A stretch of 64,000 nucleotides of DNA from Triangularia verruculosa (lineage: Eukaryota > Ascomycota > Sordariomycetes > Sordariales > Podosporaceae), in NCBI GenBank assembly GCA_033296885.1, contig MU864030.1, positions 1 to 64,000 of the forward strand, read 5' to 3'. Position numbers and translations under genes: made by a program. Positions 34,892 to 46,930 of this stretch are shown piece after piece. A model generated the notes under the pieces. It made no database searches. It saw only the letters and a program-made list of their open reading frames with translations, and was not told the DNA's origin. Position 1 is the first letter of the stretch. Every line of letters begins with the position of its first letter.

Positions 34892-35256
34892 GCAAAACGA
34901 AAATCATTTTGGCGTTGATTTATATATGTTATTTTAGACGGGCAAAAGAGAGAACAGTGGGGAACCAAGGGGGGTGTTCGGCATTGACATAGTTTATACC
35001 ATACCTCATAGGCCATCTTTGCAAATACGATGATTTATCTTAATGAGGAATGTCAAAAACGCTCTAGACTTTTCATACGTCTGTCTAATTACGTCAAGTG
35101 GTTGTACAAGGCTGTATCTATGCTATGCGATTCCATACGCCCCACCCAGCCCAACCGTAGCAATCATCCCAAAGCTCAGAGCTTGATAATTCATCTTTTG
35201 TTCGCTGTTTCTCCTTCTGTCTCTTGCCCTTGAGGTCCCATCCCCCCAGTCTCCCA
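34892..35256. other. Convergent 3' intergenic region
   Basis: 365 bp between the 3' ends of GAA1 (+) and RPN9 (-). Nothing was recognised. Confidence 0.5.
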
Positions 35257-36468
35257 CTAGGCAGCCCACACATCCTGTCCAACCTTTTCGATCCAGTTGC
35301 CCAGCTGCTCCACACTCGAATCCCACTCCTTCAGCCTCGCCCTCATATTCTTCACCTGCGTCTTGTCCAGCACCTTTGGCTGCACCCAGTTGATGTGCGC
35401 CACCCCGTCCACCTGGTCAATCGTCCCCCTCAGCAGGCCCAAGCTCAGCGCCTTCATGATCAAGTGCTCAATCTCCTCTGGCCTAACCTTTGTCTCGGCC
35501 GCGATCGTGTCAAACGACATGGCCCTGTCGTGAGGGGGACGTCTAAACACCGCCTCGGTCAGCGCGGCGAGATAAATCTTCTCCCTGAGCTGCCTGCCGT
35601 GCGCCGCCAGCAGCGGGTGCGCCTTGATCTGGTTCGCCAACAGGTCGTACTGCACCAGATCGCCCTTGTTGAACGCAAACACCAAGTCCCTGAGCCACTT
35701 GTCTTCCTCCTTCTCCTTCAAGGCGTCCAGGATGGGGTGGAGGAGCAGCTCGCCAAAGTTGTAGATTGAACTGCTGACCAGAGCGGCGATGGCAAGGTCG
35801 TGAGCGCGAACGCGGCGTTCTTCATACGAGAGGGCCTTAACGTCGATGCATGCTAGGTAGAGGAGGGCGTTCTTGTAGAAGGCGCTGAAGTCTTGTTTGG
35901 CTTGGTAGTAGTCGGCCTGGGCCTTGTAGAAGGAGGCGTGGACGATGGACTCGACCGAGTCGAACTTGTCGAGGATGGATTCGGCCCTGTCGAGGTCTTT
36001 TCGGGCACCGGGGAGGTCTTCGAGGTCGAGCTTGACGCGGGCGACGGCGATGAGGGCGAAGACGAGGGCGTCTTGGGAGTTTTCCTTGTCGACTCTGGTC
36101 GCTACCGACTGCATGAAGGTGAGGCGTTCTTGGTTGTCTGTTTTGTAAGTGGTGTATCAGCAATCATATCTTGGTGCTAGAAGGCGAAAGTAAGCTGTAC
36201 CTGTACATTGTGTGGCGGCTTTGAGGGCGAGGTCGACGAGCTTGAGTTGGTTGATCTTATCAGCAAACTTCAAGATGAAGACTTTGTAGAACTGTAGGCG
36301 TTGGGGGGCGCTCCCGGGGTGGTTGAAGAACTCGATGAGCTGGTTGGTGAGCTCGTGCCAGAGCTTGCGCTCCCATAACGTCTCGAACTCCAGAACCAGA
36401 CCCTGGAGCTCATCCGGGGCGTTGTCCCGCTGCTCGGCGAGGAAGTCGGAGATGGTGTCGACGTTCAT
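35257..36468 (-). CDS. RPN9: 26S proteasome regulatory (lid) subunit RPN9
   Basis: Two exons (36201-36468, 35257-36137) encode 382 aa (yeast Rpn9 is 393 aa). The N-terminal half is helical-repeat sequence (FLAEQRDNAPDELQGLVLEFETLWERKLWHEL, split here into its recognisable parts). The C-terminal PCI domain shows FNKGDLVQYDLL, MSFDTIAAETKVRPEEIEHLIMKAL and the closing DQVDGVAHINWVQPKVL. Rpn9 is a non-catalytic scaffold subunit of the 19S lid. The start codon is divergent from the complex I subunit gene, 466 bp away. Confidence 0.96.
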
Positions 36469-36934
36469 GTTTGCCGTCGACTGTGTGATGTGATGACGCT
36501 GTGAATTGATTTCTGAGTTGATTACAGCTTCGGGGTACTCTGTGTGAATATGCGATTCGTTGGGGGTATCGAAGTTGGAAAAGTGGAAGTCAAAGTTGAA
36601 GATGATGGAAGCTGCTTGAGCCTCTTGAGGCTGGCTGCTGAGCCCAGCTTCCCACCCACTTGACGCGGCAGGGCAGCCTATCGATGAGGTACGTACCTGG
36701 CCGGAGCTGGCCTGTGCTCCCTTTGCCTTGTGGAATTATCCGCACATGGTTGGCTAGCGTCATCAAATGGCCAGGGTGGAAGTGGGCCTGGGAGCTTTGA
36801 AGCGGGCGGACAACCTTGGATGGTGATTGAATGCCAATTGACGAAACGAAGCTCGCATTCCCCGACGACCCTCAGGTTCAATTGAGAGGACACCGCGCTT
36901 CAGGCGATCTCCCAACGTCCACAGCCCAGCAAAC
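36469..36934. promoter_or_regulatory. Divergent promoter region RPN9 / NUO-40
   Basis: 466 bp between head-to-head start codons, so it serves both genes. No known proteasome-gene control element was identified by eye. Confidence 0.55.
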
Positions 36935-38427
36935 ATGGCCTCCATGCCGACCGCCGTGCGGACGGCGGCCCCCACGATCGCCAGGAGCGCATTATACCAC
37001 CAGCGCCGAGCTCTTTCCGACGTCCACATCACCCGCACCGGCAAGCCTCTTATCCGCACCCAGGGCGGCCGGTCCGTTACCACACCCCCTACAGACTGAG
37101 AAAAGGGGCCCCTTTCTGATAATGTGTCGACAGTTCTTCTCTCGGCGAGCACACCGCTACCGTCTTCGGCGCCACTGGCCGGCTCGGTCGTTATATCGTC
37201 AACAGATTAGGTTCGAACTACCGAGGGGTGGGGGGAGAGGCAATTATGAAGGGGGACTGACGGAATGTTGTTTGCAGCGAGACAAGGATGCACCGTTATT
37301 GTGCCCTACCGTGAGGAGATGGCCAAGCGCCATCTCAAGGTGACGGGTGATTTGGGCCGTGTTGTGTTCATGGTATGGGAGTGTCTGCAAAAGGGAACGA
37401 GGGAGCATGATGCTAAAAAGGGGGACTAGGAATATGACCTTCGCAACACCCCGTCGATTGAGGAGAGCGTCAGACATTCCGACGTTGTCTACAACTTGGT
37501 CGGCCGGAACTACCCTACCAAGTGAGTGCGGAGCCTGTGTTCCTAGTTAAAGGGGCAAAAGGGGCTAACTAGTAGGTCAGGAACTTCTCGTATGAGGATG
37601 TGCACATCGAGGGTGCTGAACGGATCGCGGAGGCGGTTGCCAAGTACGATGTTGATCGGTTCATCCACGTCTCTTCGTACAATGCCGACCCCAACCACGT
37701 TTCCGAGTACTACTCCACCAAGGTTTTTATTCCTGGATAACTGGGTGGAAAGAGACGGAGGTCTAATATGTTTTCTTAGGGCCGCGCCGAGCATGTTGTT
37801 CGCAGCATCTTCCCCGAGACCACCATCGTGAGACCTGCTCCCATGTTCGGTTTCGAGGACAACCTGCTCCTCAAGCTCGCCAGCGTTGTGAACCTCTTCA
37901 CCTCCAACAACATGCAGGAAAAGTTCTGGCCAGTGCACGTCATCGATGTCGGTGAGGCTTTGGAGAAGATGCTCTGGGATGACAACACGGCCTCCCAGAC
38001 CTTTGAACTTTACGGCCCCAAGCAATACCAGATGGCCGAGATTGCCAAGCTAGTTGACCGGGAAATCTTCAAGAAGCGCAGACACATCAACGTGCCCAAG
38101 GCCATCCTGAAGCCCGCTGCTGCCATCGTCAACAAGGCTCTGTGGTGGGACATCATGTCGGCCGACGAGGTCGAGCGCGAGTTCCACGACCAGGTGATTG
38201 ACGAGACAGCCAAGACCTTCAAAGATCTTGATATTGAGCCTACCGACATTTCCAAGTGGACTTACCACTATCTGGTGCGTATTTGATTTCTGTTCCCATA
38301 TCTTGCATCGGCTTACTGACTCCCCTTACAGCAAGGCTTCCGTTCCTCAACATTCTACGACCTGCCGCCTGCCACTGAAAAGGAGAAGAGGGAGGACAGA
38401 AAGTATCTTCACGTTTTGGACGAGTAA
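36935..38427 (+). CDS. nuo-40: NADH:ubiquinone oxidoreductase 39/40 kDa subunit (NDUFA9 homologue)
   Basis: Seven exons (36935-37071, 37134-37210, 37278-37372, 37430-37521, 37581-37722, 37780-38274, 38332-38427) encode 377 aa. The N-terminus (MASMPTAVRTAAPTIARSAL) is a mitochondrial presequence. The atypical short-chain dehydrogenase fold has the NAD(P)H-binding TVFGATGRLGRYIVNRL (residues 55-71), then YRGE-like YREE, NLVGRNYPTKNFSYEDVH, FIHVSSYNA and IVRPAPMFGFEDNLL. This accessory subunit of respiratory complex I binds NADPH and sits at the peripheral/membrane arm junction. Introns are 50-67 nt. The longest continuous frame starts in exon 6, so naive ORF calling would miss the N-terminal half. 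Confidence 0.95.
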
Positions 38428-38762
38428 AACTGGTTTTGTCAGGGGCCGGAGTGTGGAGAGCACAGGACACCACGTAGAAGTGTACATACCTATGTAACTA
38501 GAAATTTCCTTGCGGCTGTTGTTGTGTGTGTGTGTTGGTTCAAAAGAAGAAGACAAGATGATGAGGAAGCATTTTGTGTTTACCAAATGGTGACGTTGCG
38601 AATGTAAGTGAGCATGTTTGCAACCCTCAAAATTGGGGTTTTCCCACAAAGAGGGTCCAAATTTTTTGCCTGCAGACTTTCACTTTCAACCGAAACAGCC
38701 TAATCCAGTCACACACCTTTTTGCACTCACTAACATCTCATACACCAAAACTCAGCCTAAAA
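38428..38762. other. Intergenic, EFM5 promoter
   Basis: 335 bp. Contains a GT repeat near 38523-38533. No gene. Confidence 0.5.
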
Positions 38763-39908
38763 ATGACCAACCAAGATAGTGACGATGAGATGTAAGTCCT
38801 TCTTTATATTTAACAAACTTGGACTTTTTATTCATGTTAACAAGAGTACATGTAGCGCCCTCTCCTCCTCGGCGCTGGACGCGCTGAAAGAGTTCTACGC
38901 CGAGCGCGAGGCCCGGCAGGAGCAGTTTGTCAAGCTCCAGGCCAAAGCGGAGGAGCAGCGTCAGCAGAAGCTGTCGATGGATGCGTTTGGGGAGGACTGG
39001 AATGAGTCCCAGTTTTGGGTATTTCTTATTTTCTCTCATCACCCTCATTCATTTCATAACTGTGATGAAAACTAACACGAAAATAGTACTCGGAGGAAAC
39101 AGCCAACTTCTTCGCCAAACAGCTGCTCCTCAACGCAACCTCTGACATGACGATCGGTGTTGTGTCCGCTCCTAGTGTGTTTGTTGCGCTGAGGAATATC
39201 TTGGTATGTTTTTTTTCTTTTTTTCTTTTTTCCTGGTTTCAAAAACAGTGTTCTATTCAAGGGGAATGTTGCTGTTAAGAAAGACAAAAAAAAAAATAGA
39301 ACGCCGCCAGCGAATCAGAACCAAAACCAACCCTCCTCCTCCTCGAGCACGACAACCGCTTCGCCGTCTTTCCCGAGTTTCATTTCTACGACTTTGCCGA
39401 GCCTACTAAACTTCCTTGTATGTGAATATTCTCCTTCCTTCCTTCCCCCCCTTAACCCCTTCCCCCTTGACCCCTCCCCCCTCCCCCCTTCCCCCTTCCC
39501 CCTTCCCCCTTCCCCCTTCCCCCTTCCCCCTTCCCCCTCACCCCCACCCCCAACCCCAGCACCCCTTTTCCCCCCTTAATTCGTTTGTTTATTTATTAAC
39601 AACAAACAACAACAGCCCACCTCAAAGCCTCCTGCGACCGCATCATCTGCGACCCCCCTTTCCTCTCCCAAGACTGCCAGACCAAAGCCGCCATCACCGT
39701 CAACTGGCTCTTCAAGCCCGCCGCCGACAAGAAGATCATCGTCTGCACCGGCGAACGGATGGAGGCCCTCGTCACGAGACTGTACAGGTCCGTGGGGATC
39801 AGAACGACGGACTACGAGCCGGTGCACGCCAGGGGTTTGAGCAATGAGTTTTACTGCTATGCCAATTTCGACAGTCTGGGGTGGAAGTGGATGGAGGAGG
39901 ACAAGTAA
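38763..39908 (+). CDS. EFM5: eEF1A protein-lysine N-methyltransferase EFM5
   Basis: Five exons (38763-38791, 38856-39018, 39087-39203, 39300-39417, 39616-39908) encode 239 aa (yeast Efm5 is 248 aa). The N-terminus DSDDEIALSSSALDALKEFY and the segment DWNESQFWYSEETA are family-typical. TIGVVSAPSVFVAL forms the SAM-binding start. The catalytic motif is CDPPFLS (residues 154-160). The C-terminal block is SNEFYCYANFDSLGWKWME. Relatives of N6AMT2/EEF1AKMT1 trimethylate an N-terminal-region lysine of translation elongation factor 1A. Intron 4 (39418-39615) is long for this window because it holds a CCCCCTT microsatellite. Confidence 0.93.
39483..39537 (+). repeat. (CCCCCTT)n microsatellite in EFM5 intron 4
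   Basis: About eight near-perfect heptamer copies, within a wider pyrimidine-only stretch (about 39425-39540). The tract lies inside an intron, between the donor (39418) and the acceptor at 39615. Confidence 0.9.
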
Positions 39909-40400
39909 ATCAAAAGCAACAGAAAAGTAAAAAAAAGTACAGTACAGTACAAAGGGGAGAGAGTAGGGCAGACAGACAGACTGGATGCTCAATAGATTGT
40001 ATATAGTATTCTCTTCATAACGGTTGTTTGATGTTGTTGTTGTTGTTGAACAAACTCAAAATAGAGAAAATGGAATATTACCCACCCCCAACAAAAGTCG
40101 TCTATTATTAAACCCTTTACCCCTCAAATCCCCGTTTCCTCTCACAAACTGAATATGCTTTTTTATACAGTACCACAAGTGTTATCTACAAATTTCCCTC
40201 TTTATCCGAGAGACAGAGACGCTGCCCATCCATAAAACCAAAACACAAGCCGAGTCCGATCACCTCTCCTGTTTTCCGCATGACACTCAAGACGTTCGGT
40301 CGACCAGTGCTGCGAGACAAGAACAATGCGATGATCCAAGGCCCACCATACTACAGAACCAGGAATTACCCATTTCCTGCTGGATCTGCCGGCGTCCACC
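39909..40400. other. Convergent 3' intergenic region
   Basis: 492 bp between the ends of EFM5 (+) and UBP8 (-). It has A-rich and TTG-repeat tracts. No gene. Confidence 0.5.
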
Positions 40401-42203
40401 TCAAGCCAGCGACCTGACGATATAAAACAGCAGGTACGCCTTCGCGTTCAGCACATCCGACTTTTGCGCCACTTCCACCTTGTGATCATTAAACGCGAAC
40501 CACTTGTGTCTCGTTATTAGTCTCCGCTTGTTGAGGCAACTAGAAAAGTTTTTTTCAGAAAAACATACCTGATCACCAACCCTACAATACGACACATAAT
40601 GCCCCGTATCAATCTCCCCCACGTGCACCACCACGCTCATCAAGTCGTACGTGCACTGCCTCGCCAGCTCGTAGTTCTCCTTGGTATCCCCAGCCCTGCC
40701 GACAGTCGTGTACGGCAACATGTTCAGCTGCAGCGGGAACTGCACCGGCGTATCGATCTTTGCTGCCCTCTCATGTCGACCTTGCTTGTACTCAAATCTC
40801 TGTTCTACATGTCAGCATACAATTTCACTTCTTCTTCTTCTTCTTCTCGAAGGTAAATCATACCTTGAGTTGAATCGACAAAACATTCGGCAGCCTCTTA
40901 ATGCTCGTCTGCCTTCTCGCCTGCTGTGTCGAGTTACACCCATTACATCGATATTCGCACTTGTCAAGCTTGACGTATTCCTCATCCAAACACTCCTGCA
41001 ATGTCATCGTCCCCTTGCCCCCCAGCAGCTTCTTCCCGCCCTTCTTCTGCGTCAGATTCTCCAGCGGTAAACTCAGGTCGAGAAAACTCTGCACCTGATT
41101 CGTGACACCTTGACAATTCTGACACGTCGTCTGGGTTTGCAATTTCCCATAGAATGTCTGATGCACAATGCAGTTGCAGCTGTGCTCGCTCCCAATCTCT
41201 GGCTTCTTCCCATCGCCGTTCCTCTCGTGAAGCTCCTCGGCCAGAAACTGAAAGAACTCGTGCGCGTCTTGTTCTTTGGTGGTGACGAGGTTCTCAAAGG
41301 CTTTCCGCTCTGAAATCCAGAACCCACTGAGGATGTTGGCGGCGGTGTACCCGTTGGTGTTTTCTACCGCGTAAAAGTCTTGAAACATGTCGTCCATGGC
41401 GCAGGAGAGGCAGTGGGGGGTGTCGCACTGGGAGTGACCGTCGCTGAGATAGTAGTTTCGGAGGATGGGGTTGTGGAGGAATGATTGGAGAACGACATTC
41501 TGGTAGCAGGTCGCGCCTGCGTTGTAGATGCCACGGAGGCCGCTAGCTTTGCAGGTTGCTACCGTGGTGTTCGCCGAGATGTAGGACGGGCTGTCCTTGA
41601 CTGGGTCGGGGGAGAAGAGCTCGTCTTGTTTGCGTTTTCGGGCTGGGAAGAGAGTATAAGAGTTAGTACTAGAAGACAACACAAGGTAGCTAATACGCAT
41701 ACCATTTGAGAATGTGCTTGTACCCAGCTTCTTAAGTCGGAGGTCTTCGAATGTTGGGTCGTAGACCATGTCATCGCACATCTGGCAATACAACGAAGCG
41801 CTTCTGGAGTCGACGTAGAAACGGTGTGACTTTTTAGTTCCATGTTTTATCCTGTCGTCTTCAGTCACCGTCGAGGGGCATTGCAGACAGAGATAGGTCG
41901 GTGTGAGTGTGGTCACGACCTGGTTATCGATGGTCTTGGCCGTCTGGGAAATCAAGGGCGTCTGGTCGTAGATTGTTCGCAGAATCGCCTTGTAGTGGTG
42001 TATCGATGTGTTCGTCGTCCCTTGATCTTGATTGAAGAGCTTCTGGAGATGTTCTACCAAGTGGGAGATGCTTAGTGACCATGCCCTGACGAGGCAGGGG
42101 ACCAGGAGGACCTACCACAACCATACATGGGCTGGCCTTGCTGAGCCGGCTTGACCTTGTAGTTTTTGGGCGACGCCGGTGTAGCAGGCCGCGCGGACGA
42201 CAT
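40401..42203 (-). CDS. UBP8: SAGA-complex ubiquitin hydrolase UBP8 (USP22 type)
   Basis: Five exons (42116-42203, 41703-42053, 40864-41642, 40569-40799, 40401-40502) encode 516 aa. The N-terminal ZnF-UBP begins with CEHLQKL and continues YLCLQCPSTVTED...HRFYVDSRSASLYCQMCDDMVYD. The USP core has the Cys box GIYNAGATCYQNVVLQSFLH, the SQCDTPHCLSCAMDDMF zinc site typical of Ubp8, CIVHQTFYGKLQTQTTCQNC, and the His box DTGHYVSYCR, ending with WFAFNDHKV. Ubp8 removes ubiquitin from histone H2B within the SAGA DUB module. The Cys box reads GATCY rather than the usual GNTCY. The catalytic Cys and His are present. Confidence 0.95.
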
Positions 42204-43333
42204 CTCGAAAGGGATTCAAAGGCTATGAGAAGTAATAAGCCTTGAAGTTGGGGTTGGTGATTCGGTTGAGGAACCCCGCGATTGAATAGGAGAGGGGAGG
42301 GCAATGGCGAGATCAGAATGCGCCGGTCACGGTCACCGTGGGGCTGTTGGAGTTACAGACTTTAAAGACGACGCGTTTAATCGTCGGATGATTCTTTTGC
42401 CTTGAAAGACTCTTTAAAAGTTATCAGAAAGTGGTGGCTCAGAAATGTCACGTCGCGAAGGCTGGGGTAGCTTTGAGGTTGGCTGGCGGCCGTGTAAGTC
42501 GAACTGGTCGACCGGGGCTGGCTGGGGATGGGCTTGCTGCCAGTGGCGCGCAAAGATCAAAGCTCGACGGCTCTCACAGGGGATTCAGGGTCAAAATATC
42601 GGCGCTTACTCTTTTTCGGAAGCAATTCGACTGGGGAAAGGGTTCCAAGAAAGTTTTGGCCTCTCAAGTAAACAAAAGATGGCAAGTTGCTGGGATTGTG
42701 CCGATTCAAACAATGTCAATTGCTTCCCAAGGCAAGGCCAAAGGCATCCAACGGCCACGGCTGGCTGGAAATTGCTTATAGCTATCCGCCCGCAAGAAAA
42801 AGCTTATCGATACGCTGTGGACCCTTCAGCTTCCGGCACTACACGGTGCCAAGACACCATACGCATCAGCCTCGGCACAGCTCAGCTTCAAATCATGGTG
42901 GAACTCATCTTCCACTTGCAAGTGACTACTGGTATGTAAGCAGCTACAGCTGTAGGGTCTCTATGTCTGCTTGTAGTGCGTAGTCGAGGCTCGCTATTAT
43001 AGCACCGTGGCTTCAACCTGCACTCTATATTGTCTGCTATCCTAGAACATCAAACAATTATACCATCAGACACTCACTCGAGGTATCACCAGTCCCGACA
43101 GCTGAGACTCGAACAAAGCCCTGCATCAAGCAACCTAGCACCTCACATGCCCGTCCCGTCCCCGGTTACTCTCTACTACCCCGGACATAGATCACCGACA
43201 CCGTTTTACCCCGCAGCCGCTTGCCTGTTTCCCTGAGCTACCTGGTAGCCAACCCCGCGCCGTCATCTCACTTATAAATCCCACCATCAAGCTCCTACTA
43301 CCTCAAAACACCAGAACTTTTGGTGTTTTGGTA
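42204..43333. promoter_or_regulatory. Divergent intergenic region UBP8 / metallo-hydrolase
   Basis: 1.13 kb between head-to-head genes. Overlapping short plus-strand frames (42431-42983) have no recognised domain. Confidence 0.45.
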
Positions 43334-44350
43334 ATGCGCCTCCTCCCCCCTTTTCTCCACCAGCACTTCCACCACCACCACAGACAACCCAACCACACCC
43401 TCCGCAAAATGGCCCAACTACCCCCCCTGCCAGAAGTAACCCCCCTAACCCCCTCCATCACCCGCATCCTAGCCGGAAACCCCTCCAGATTCACCCTCCA
43501 AGGAACAAACACCTACCTCGTCGGCTCCGGCCCAAACAATCGGATACTAATCGACACGGGCGAGGGAAAACCCTCCTGGATCGCCGCCCTCAAATCTTTC
43601 CTCTCCAACTCCTCAGCCACAATATCAAAATGCATCATCACCCACTGGCACGGCGACCACGTAGGCGGCATCCCCGACCTCCTCTCCGCCTTCCCAAACG
43701 TAAAACTGTACAAGCACCGACCAGACTACCACAACCCCTCCAACTTTCCCTTCTTAGACATCGCCGACGGGCAGGAATTTGAAGTTGGAGGGGGCGGCAG
43801 GTTAAAAGCAGTGTGGACACCGGGCCACACGGAAGATCACATGGTTTTACAGTACTTCCCCCCATCATCATCATTACCATCATCATCACAATCAGAGTTA
43901 TTCACAGGCGACAACGTCCTCGGCCACGGCACCGCCGTTTTTGAAGACCTAGCTTCTTACCTCACGTCTTTGTCAAAAATGAAGATACTGGCTACTGGTA
44001 AAGCGTACCCGGGTCACGGGCCGGTTATTGAGCAGGCTAGAGACAAGATTGACGAGTATATCCGCCACCGGAAGCAGAGGGAAGATCAGGTTGTCCAACA
44101 GTTAAGACAGTACCCCGAGATTACCGCCGTGGGGAGTGAGAAAGGGTGGACGCTGATGGGGTTGGTGAGGGTCATCTACAAAGACGTCCCTGAGGCGCTG
44201 CATCTACCCGCAGCTGGGGGGGTGGTGCAGATTTTGAAGAAGTTGGAACGGGAAGGGAGGGTGAGGGTTGTTGCTGAGGGGGACGGGGGGATGGGGGAGG
44301 AGGATAGGTGGGTGTTGACCACGGGGTCGGGCCGGGGATCTGCGCTGTGA
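43334..44350 (+). CDS. Metallo-beta-lactamase-fold hydrolase, LACTB2-like
   Basis: Single exon, 338 aa from the ATG at 43334 or 313 aa from the second in-frame ATG at 43409. The second start gives MAQLPPLPEVTPL, the usual start of the family. The first 25 codons (His-rich, HQHFHHHHR) may then be leader or a weak mitochondrial presequence. Motifs: FTLQGTNTYLVG, LIDTGEG, metal-binding THWHGDHVGG, WTPGHTEDHM, FTGDNVLGHGTAVFEDL, YPGHGPVIE. The C-terminal winged-helix-like region is typical of LACTB2 (an endoribonuclease in animals). The same fold serves as a polyketide-releasing thioesterase in fungi, but no polyketide synthase is nearby, so the LACTB2-like reading is preferred. Confidence 0.9.
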   Translation: MRLLPPFLHQHFHHHHRQPNHTLRKMAQLPPLPEVTPLTPSITRILAGNPSRFTLQGTNTYLVGSGPNNRILIDTGEGKPSWIAALKSFLSNSSATISKCIITHWHGDHVGGIPDLLSAFPNVKLYKHRPDYHNPSNFPFLDIADGQEFEVGGGGRLKAVWTPGHTEDHMVLQYFPPSSSLPSSSQSELFTGDNVLGHGTAVFEDLASYLTSLSKMKILATGKAYPGHGPVIEQARDKIDEYIRHRKQREDQVVQQLRQYPEITAVGSEKGWTLMGLVRVIYKDVPEALHLPAAGGVVQILKKLEREGRVRVVAEGDGGMGEEDRWVLTTGSGRGSAL

Positions 44351-46930
44351 AATGGTCGGCCGGGTGAGCCGGAATTGACGGACGGGGGAATAAGGTTCCT
44401 TGGTTTTGTGTGCTGTGTGTGTAATGATGTACCAGTCCCTCGGGATGGCGGGGAAAAGGCGAGGTGAGGGATAGGGCTGATGAAAATAGTGTGATGAGGT
44501 CATGACACGAGAATGTTTTTGTGTTTTGTTTGGCTTGATCGGCCTTGCAGCCTTGTAGAATGTTTTATGCTTAATGCGTATTGGTAGTGATGGAGGAGAC
44601 ATGGTGATAACAGCAGGCCACTGTGAAATAGAATCGGAGTGAATCTTGGTAGTCGTTAAAATAGAGTATCTACACCTGTTCTAGGTGTTCTTGGTAAGTC
44701 CTTTCTAGTTTAGCCAGGTCTCTAGAAGAGGGATGTCGTAGGTATCATGATCTCCGTATAAGCACATGAGAGATTCAGCGTTATGAGTTAGTGTATAAGG
44801 TTACACAGTATGAAGAGACCTACCGGTTACATACGAGTTACCTTTGCCTCATGTCGTCGTTGTGTGTGCAAGTGAACTCGATCTCGGTCGGCTTTCGGAA
44901 GGTTCGGAGCCCGCCCGTGTCAGTGTTAAGTCATCATCAGCAGATCGGATTTTTCTTTTCGAAATCTTGTCAGTTTTTGTCACTTATCACTCAGATGTCT
45001 CCACTAGCTGTTTTTGTACATACATAGCCGTGGTACACATAGCCCAAACATGAGGACAAGTTGCTGACGAGAGAGGACTACAGTAACCAACCCAGCAAAG
45101 ATGTTCACATGTTGCTGCTCATCTGGTGTTCTGTGATACCTAAAATTGTACAGGATCGGAAGCGGGATGCATAAATCCATCTCTCGGTTGACCTGTCTGC
45201 CGATGCCCTTGGTGTAACAGTCACTTGTAGACTGTATGGTGAGCGAATCGGAGTTTACGGTGCTGGACTTGCATCGGAGTTCTTGCGATGACGGATAGCG
45301 CGAGGGAAAAAGAAGGGTAAAAAATCACGACCGGGGTGTTCCTGGTCATGTGGAGCCCTGCAGAAGATGTCGAGTCTACACCACCACGAAGTCTAGATGA
45401 ATTTCTCATGGTGGCTTCTAGGTGATATTTTGTGTGCATCACATTGGTGATACCTTCCATAGTACCATGGTGTAAGTAGCAAAAAATGAGGGGGCGGGGG
45501 GGGGGCAGCTGGTCGGGCTTTTGTCGTCACCCCGAGCCCGCCGAGATGATAACGTTATTGTTTGATCAGATCGTCGATCTGGTGAGGCCATCAAGAGTTC
45601 TTATGCGCCGAGACTCGGTAGAGCGGCCATGGATGGTGGTATCGGGCGCTAATAAAAAAGAAAAGGAAAAACAACGTGAGAGCGGGAGTTGGCGAAGGGA
45701 TGTCACAGGTGTGGAGTAAGCCACCACGAGGGACGAAGATGGAGGGGTCCAACGGCTTTGGTGGTGTTGAATGTCTTCCGGTTTATTACCTTTGGCAACC
45801 TCTGGTAGCACACACACATGGTCTATAACGAAATCCATGGCTTGGTGGTGTTTCATGCCTGGGAATGACCTCAGAAATTGAATCTCTATAGCCTGGAGAA
45901 TTTATTCTGCTGTGTACCTAGGTATTGAAGACATTTGCACTGTGACGGAAGACGTGGGTTGGGTGAGAATTTGGGCTGTCAACGGGTCTTGGATGCCCCA
46001 CTTGAATGAATCATCAGCCTTGTAAGTTGAGGTATGAGCTAACTCCGGTCTGACAAACAAACCACCTAAAAACATCTTCAAGCAGAAATCGGGGCGAGAT
46101 TATACCGTTGCCGATGTCTCGACGAATCATATCTTTGCGCTTTTCTACGTGTATGTGTCTGAATGCGGCCAAGATAGGTATCAGAACCGACCACATGCTC
46201 CCATCTGCCGCGTGCTGTAACACCCCAAGACCAACACCACTTTCCCTCTCCTCGAGGCTGACTCAATCATGGCATGACAAAGGCGGCACATGATTGGACG
46301 AAGTTGGTGATGCGGTGAGAATGTCCGTGGACGTTGTCGATGATGGCGATGCTAAGAAGCAATGCACTTCCCGATGCCACCCCGCACAGTGTTCCCGTCA
46401 CTGTGGACCCTTCATCGAGACCTTTCCGTGCAGTTCACTCGTGGAAGGCCCGGATGTACCGGGAAGGGTCGTCGAGATGGCTAGCAACGAAAGGTGCTAC
46501 TTGGTGGTTTCGCCGGCCTCGCTCTTTCGCAGCGAGCACGAATAGAATCGGGAAGAACTCCTTCCCTCCTTGTTGGCCCTCAGGAGGCCGAGAAAATTAC
46601 AAATCTGAGGTCGCCATGTCTTTGTACGCTTCCCGATCAGGGAAAGAGCTATATTGAAGCTTCCGGGTTCATTTAAAAAAGGTTGTCCTACGAGCTGTTC
46701 TTTGTCTTCATCTGATCTGACACTTTGGGTCCAAGGGTCATTGGTTCGGGACTTGTTCCAGTTTTATGACGATATCAGCACTTTTTAGTCTCATCTTCGA
46801 CCCTTAGATTAGAACCTCGACAGAAAGAACCTATCTATCCACCTTGGACAGACATACTGCCCAGAACCAGTCCCGTTTCTCGGACGACAGCTAAGACCGG
46901 GGGTGTTGTGTTCGAGCTACCAGAGTTAAT
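44351..46930. other. Gene-poor region
   Basis: 2.58 kb between two plus-strand genes. Only short frames occur (for example 45486-45719 and 46334-46657), without family resemblance or coherent splice structure. It holds the 3' flank of the LACTB2-like gene and the promoter of the YTP1-like gene. Confidence 0.5.

Noticed and set aside
42431..42983. Three overlapping plus-strand frames between UBP8 and the metallo-hydrolase
   Set aside because: Mutually overlapping frames with no recognisable sequence; probably non-coding promoter DNA.
43334..44350. Metallo-beta-lactamase-type thioesterase of a polyketide cluster
   Set aside because: No polyketide synthase, oxidase, transporter or regulator lies nearby; the neighbours are housekeeping genes.
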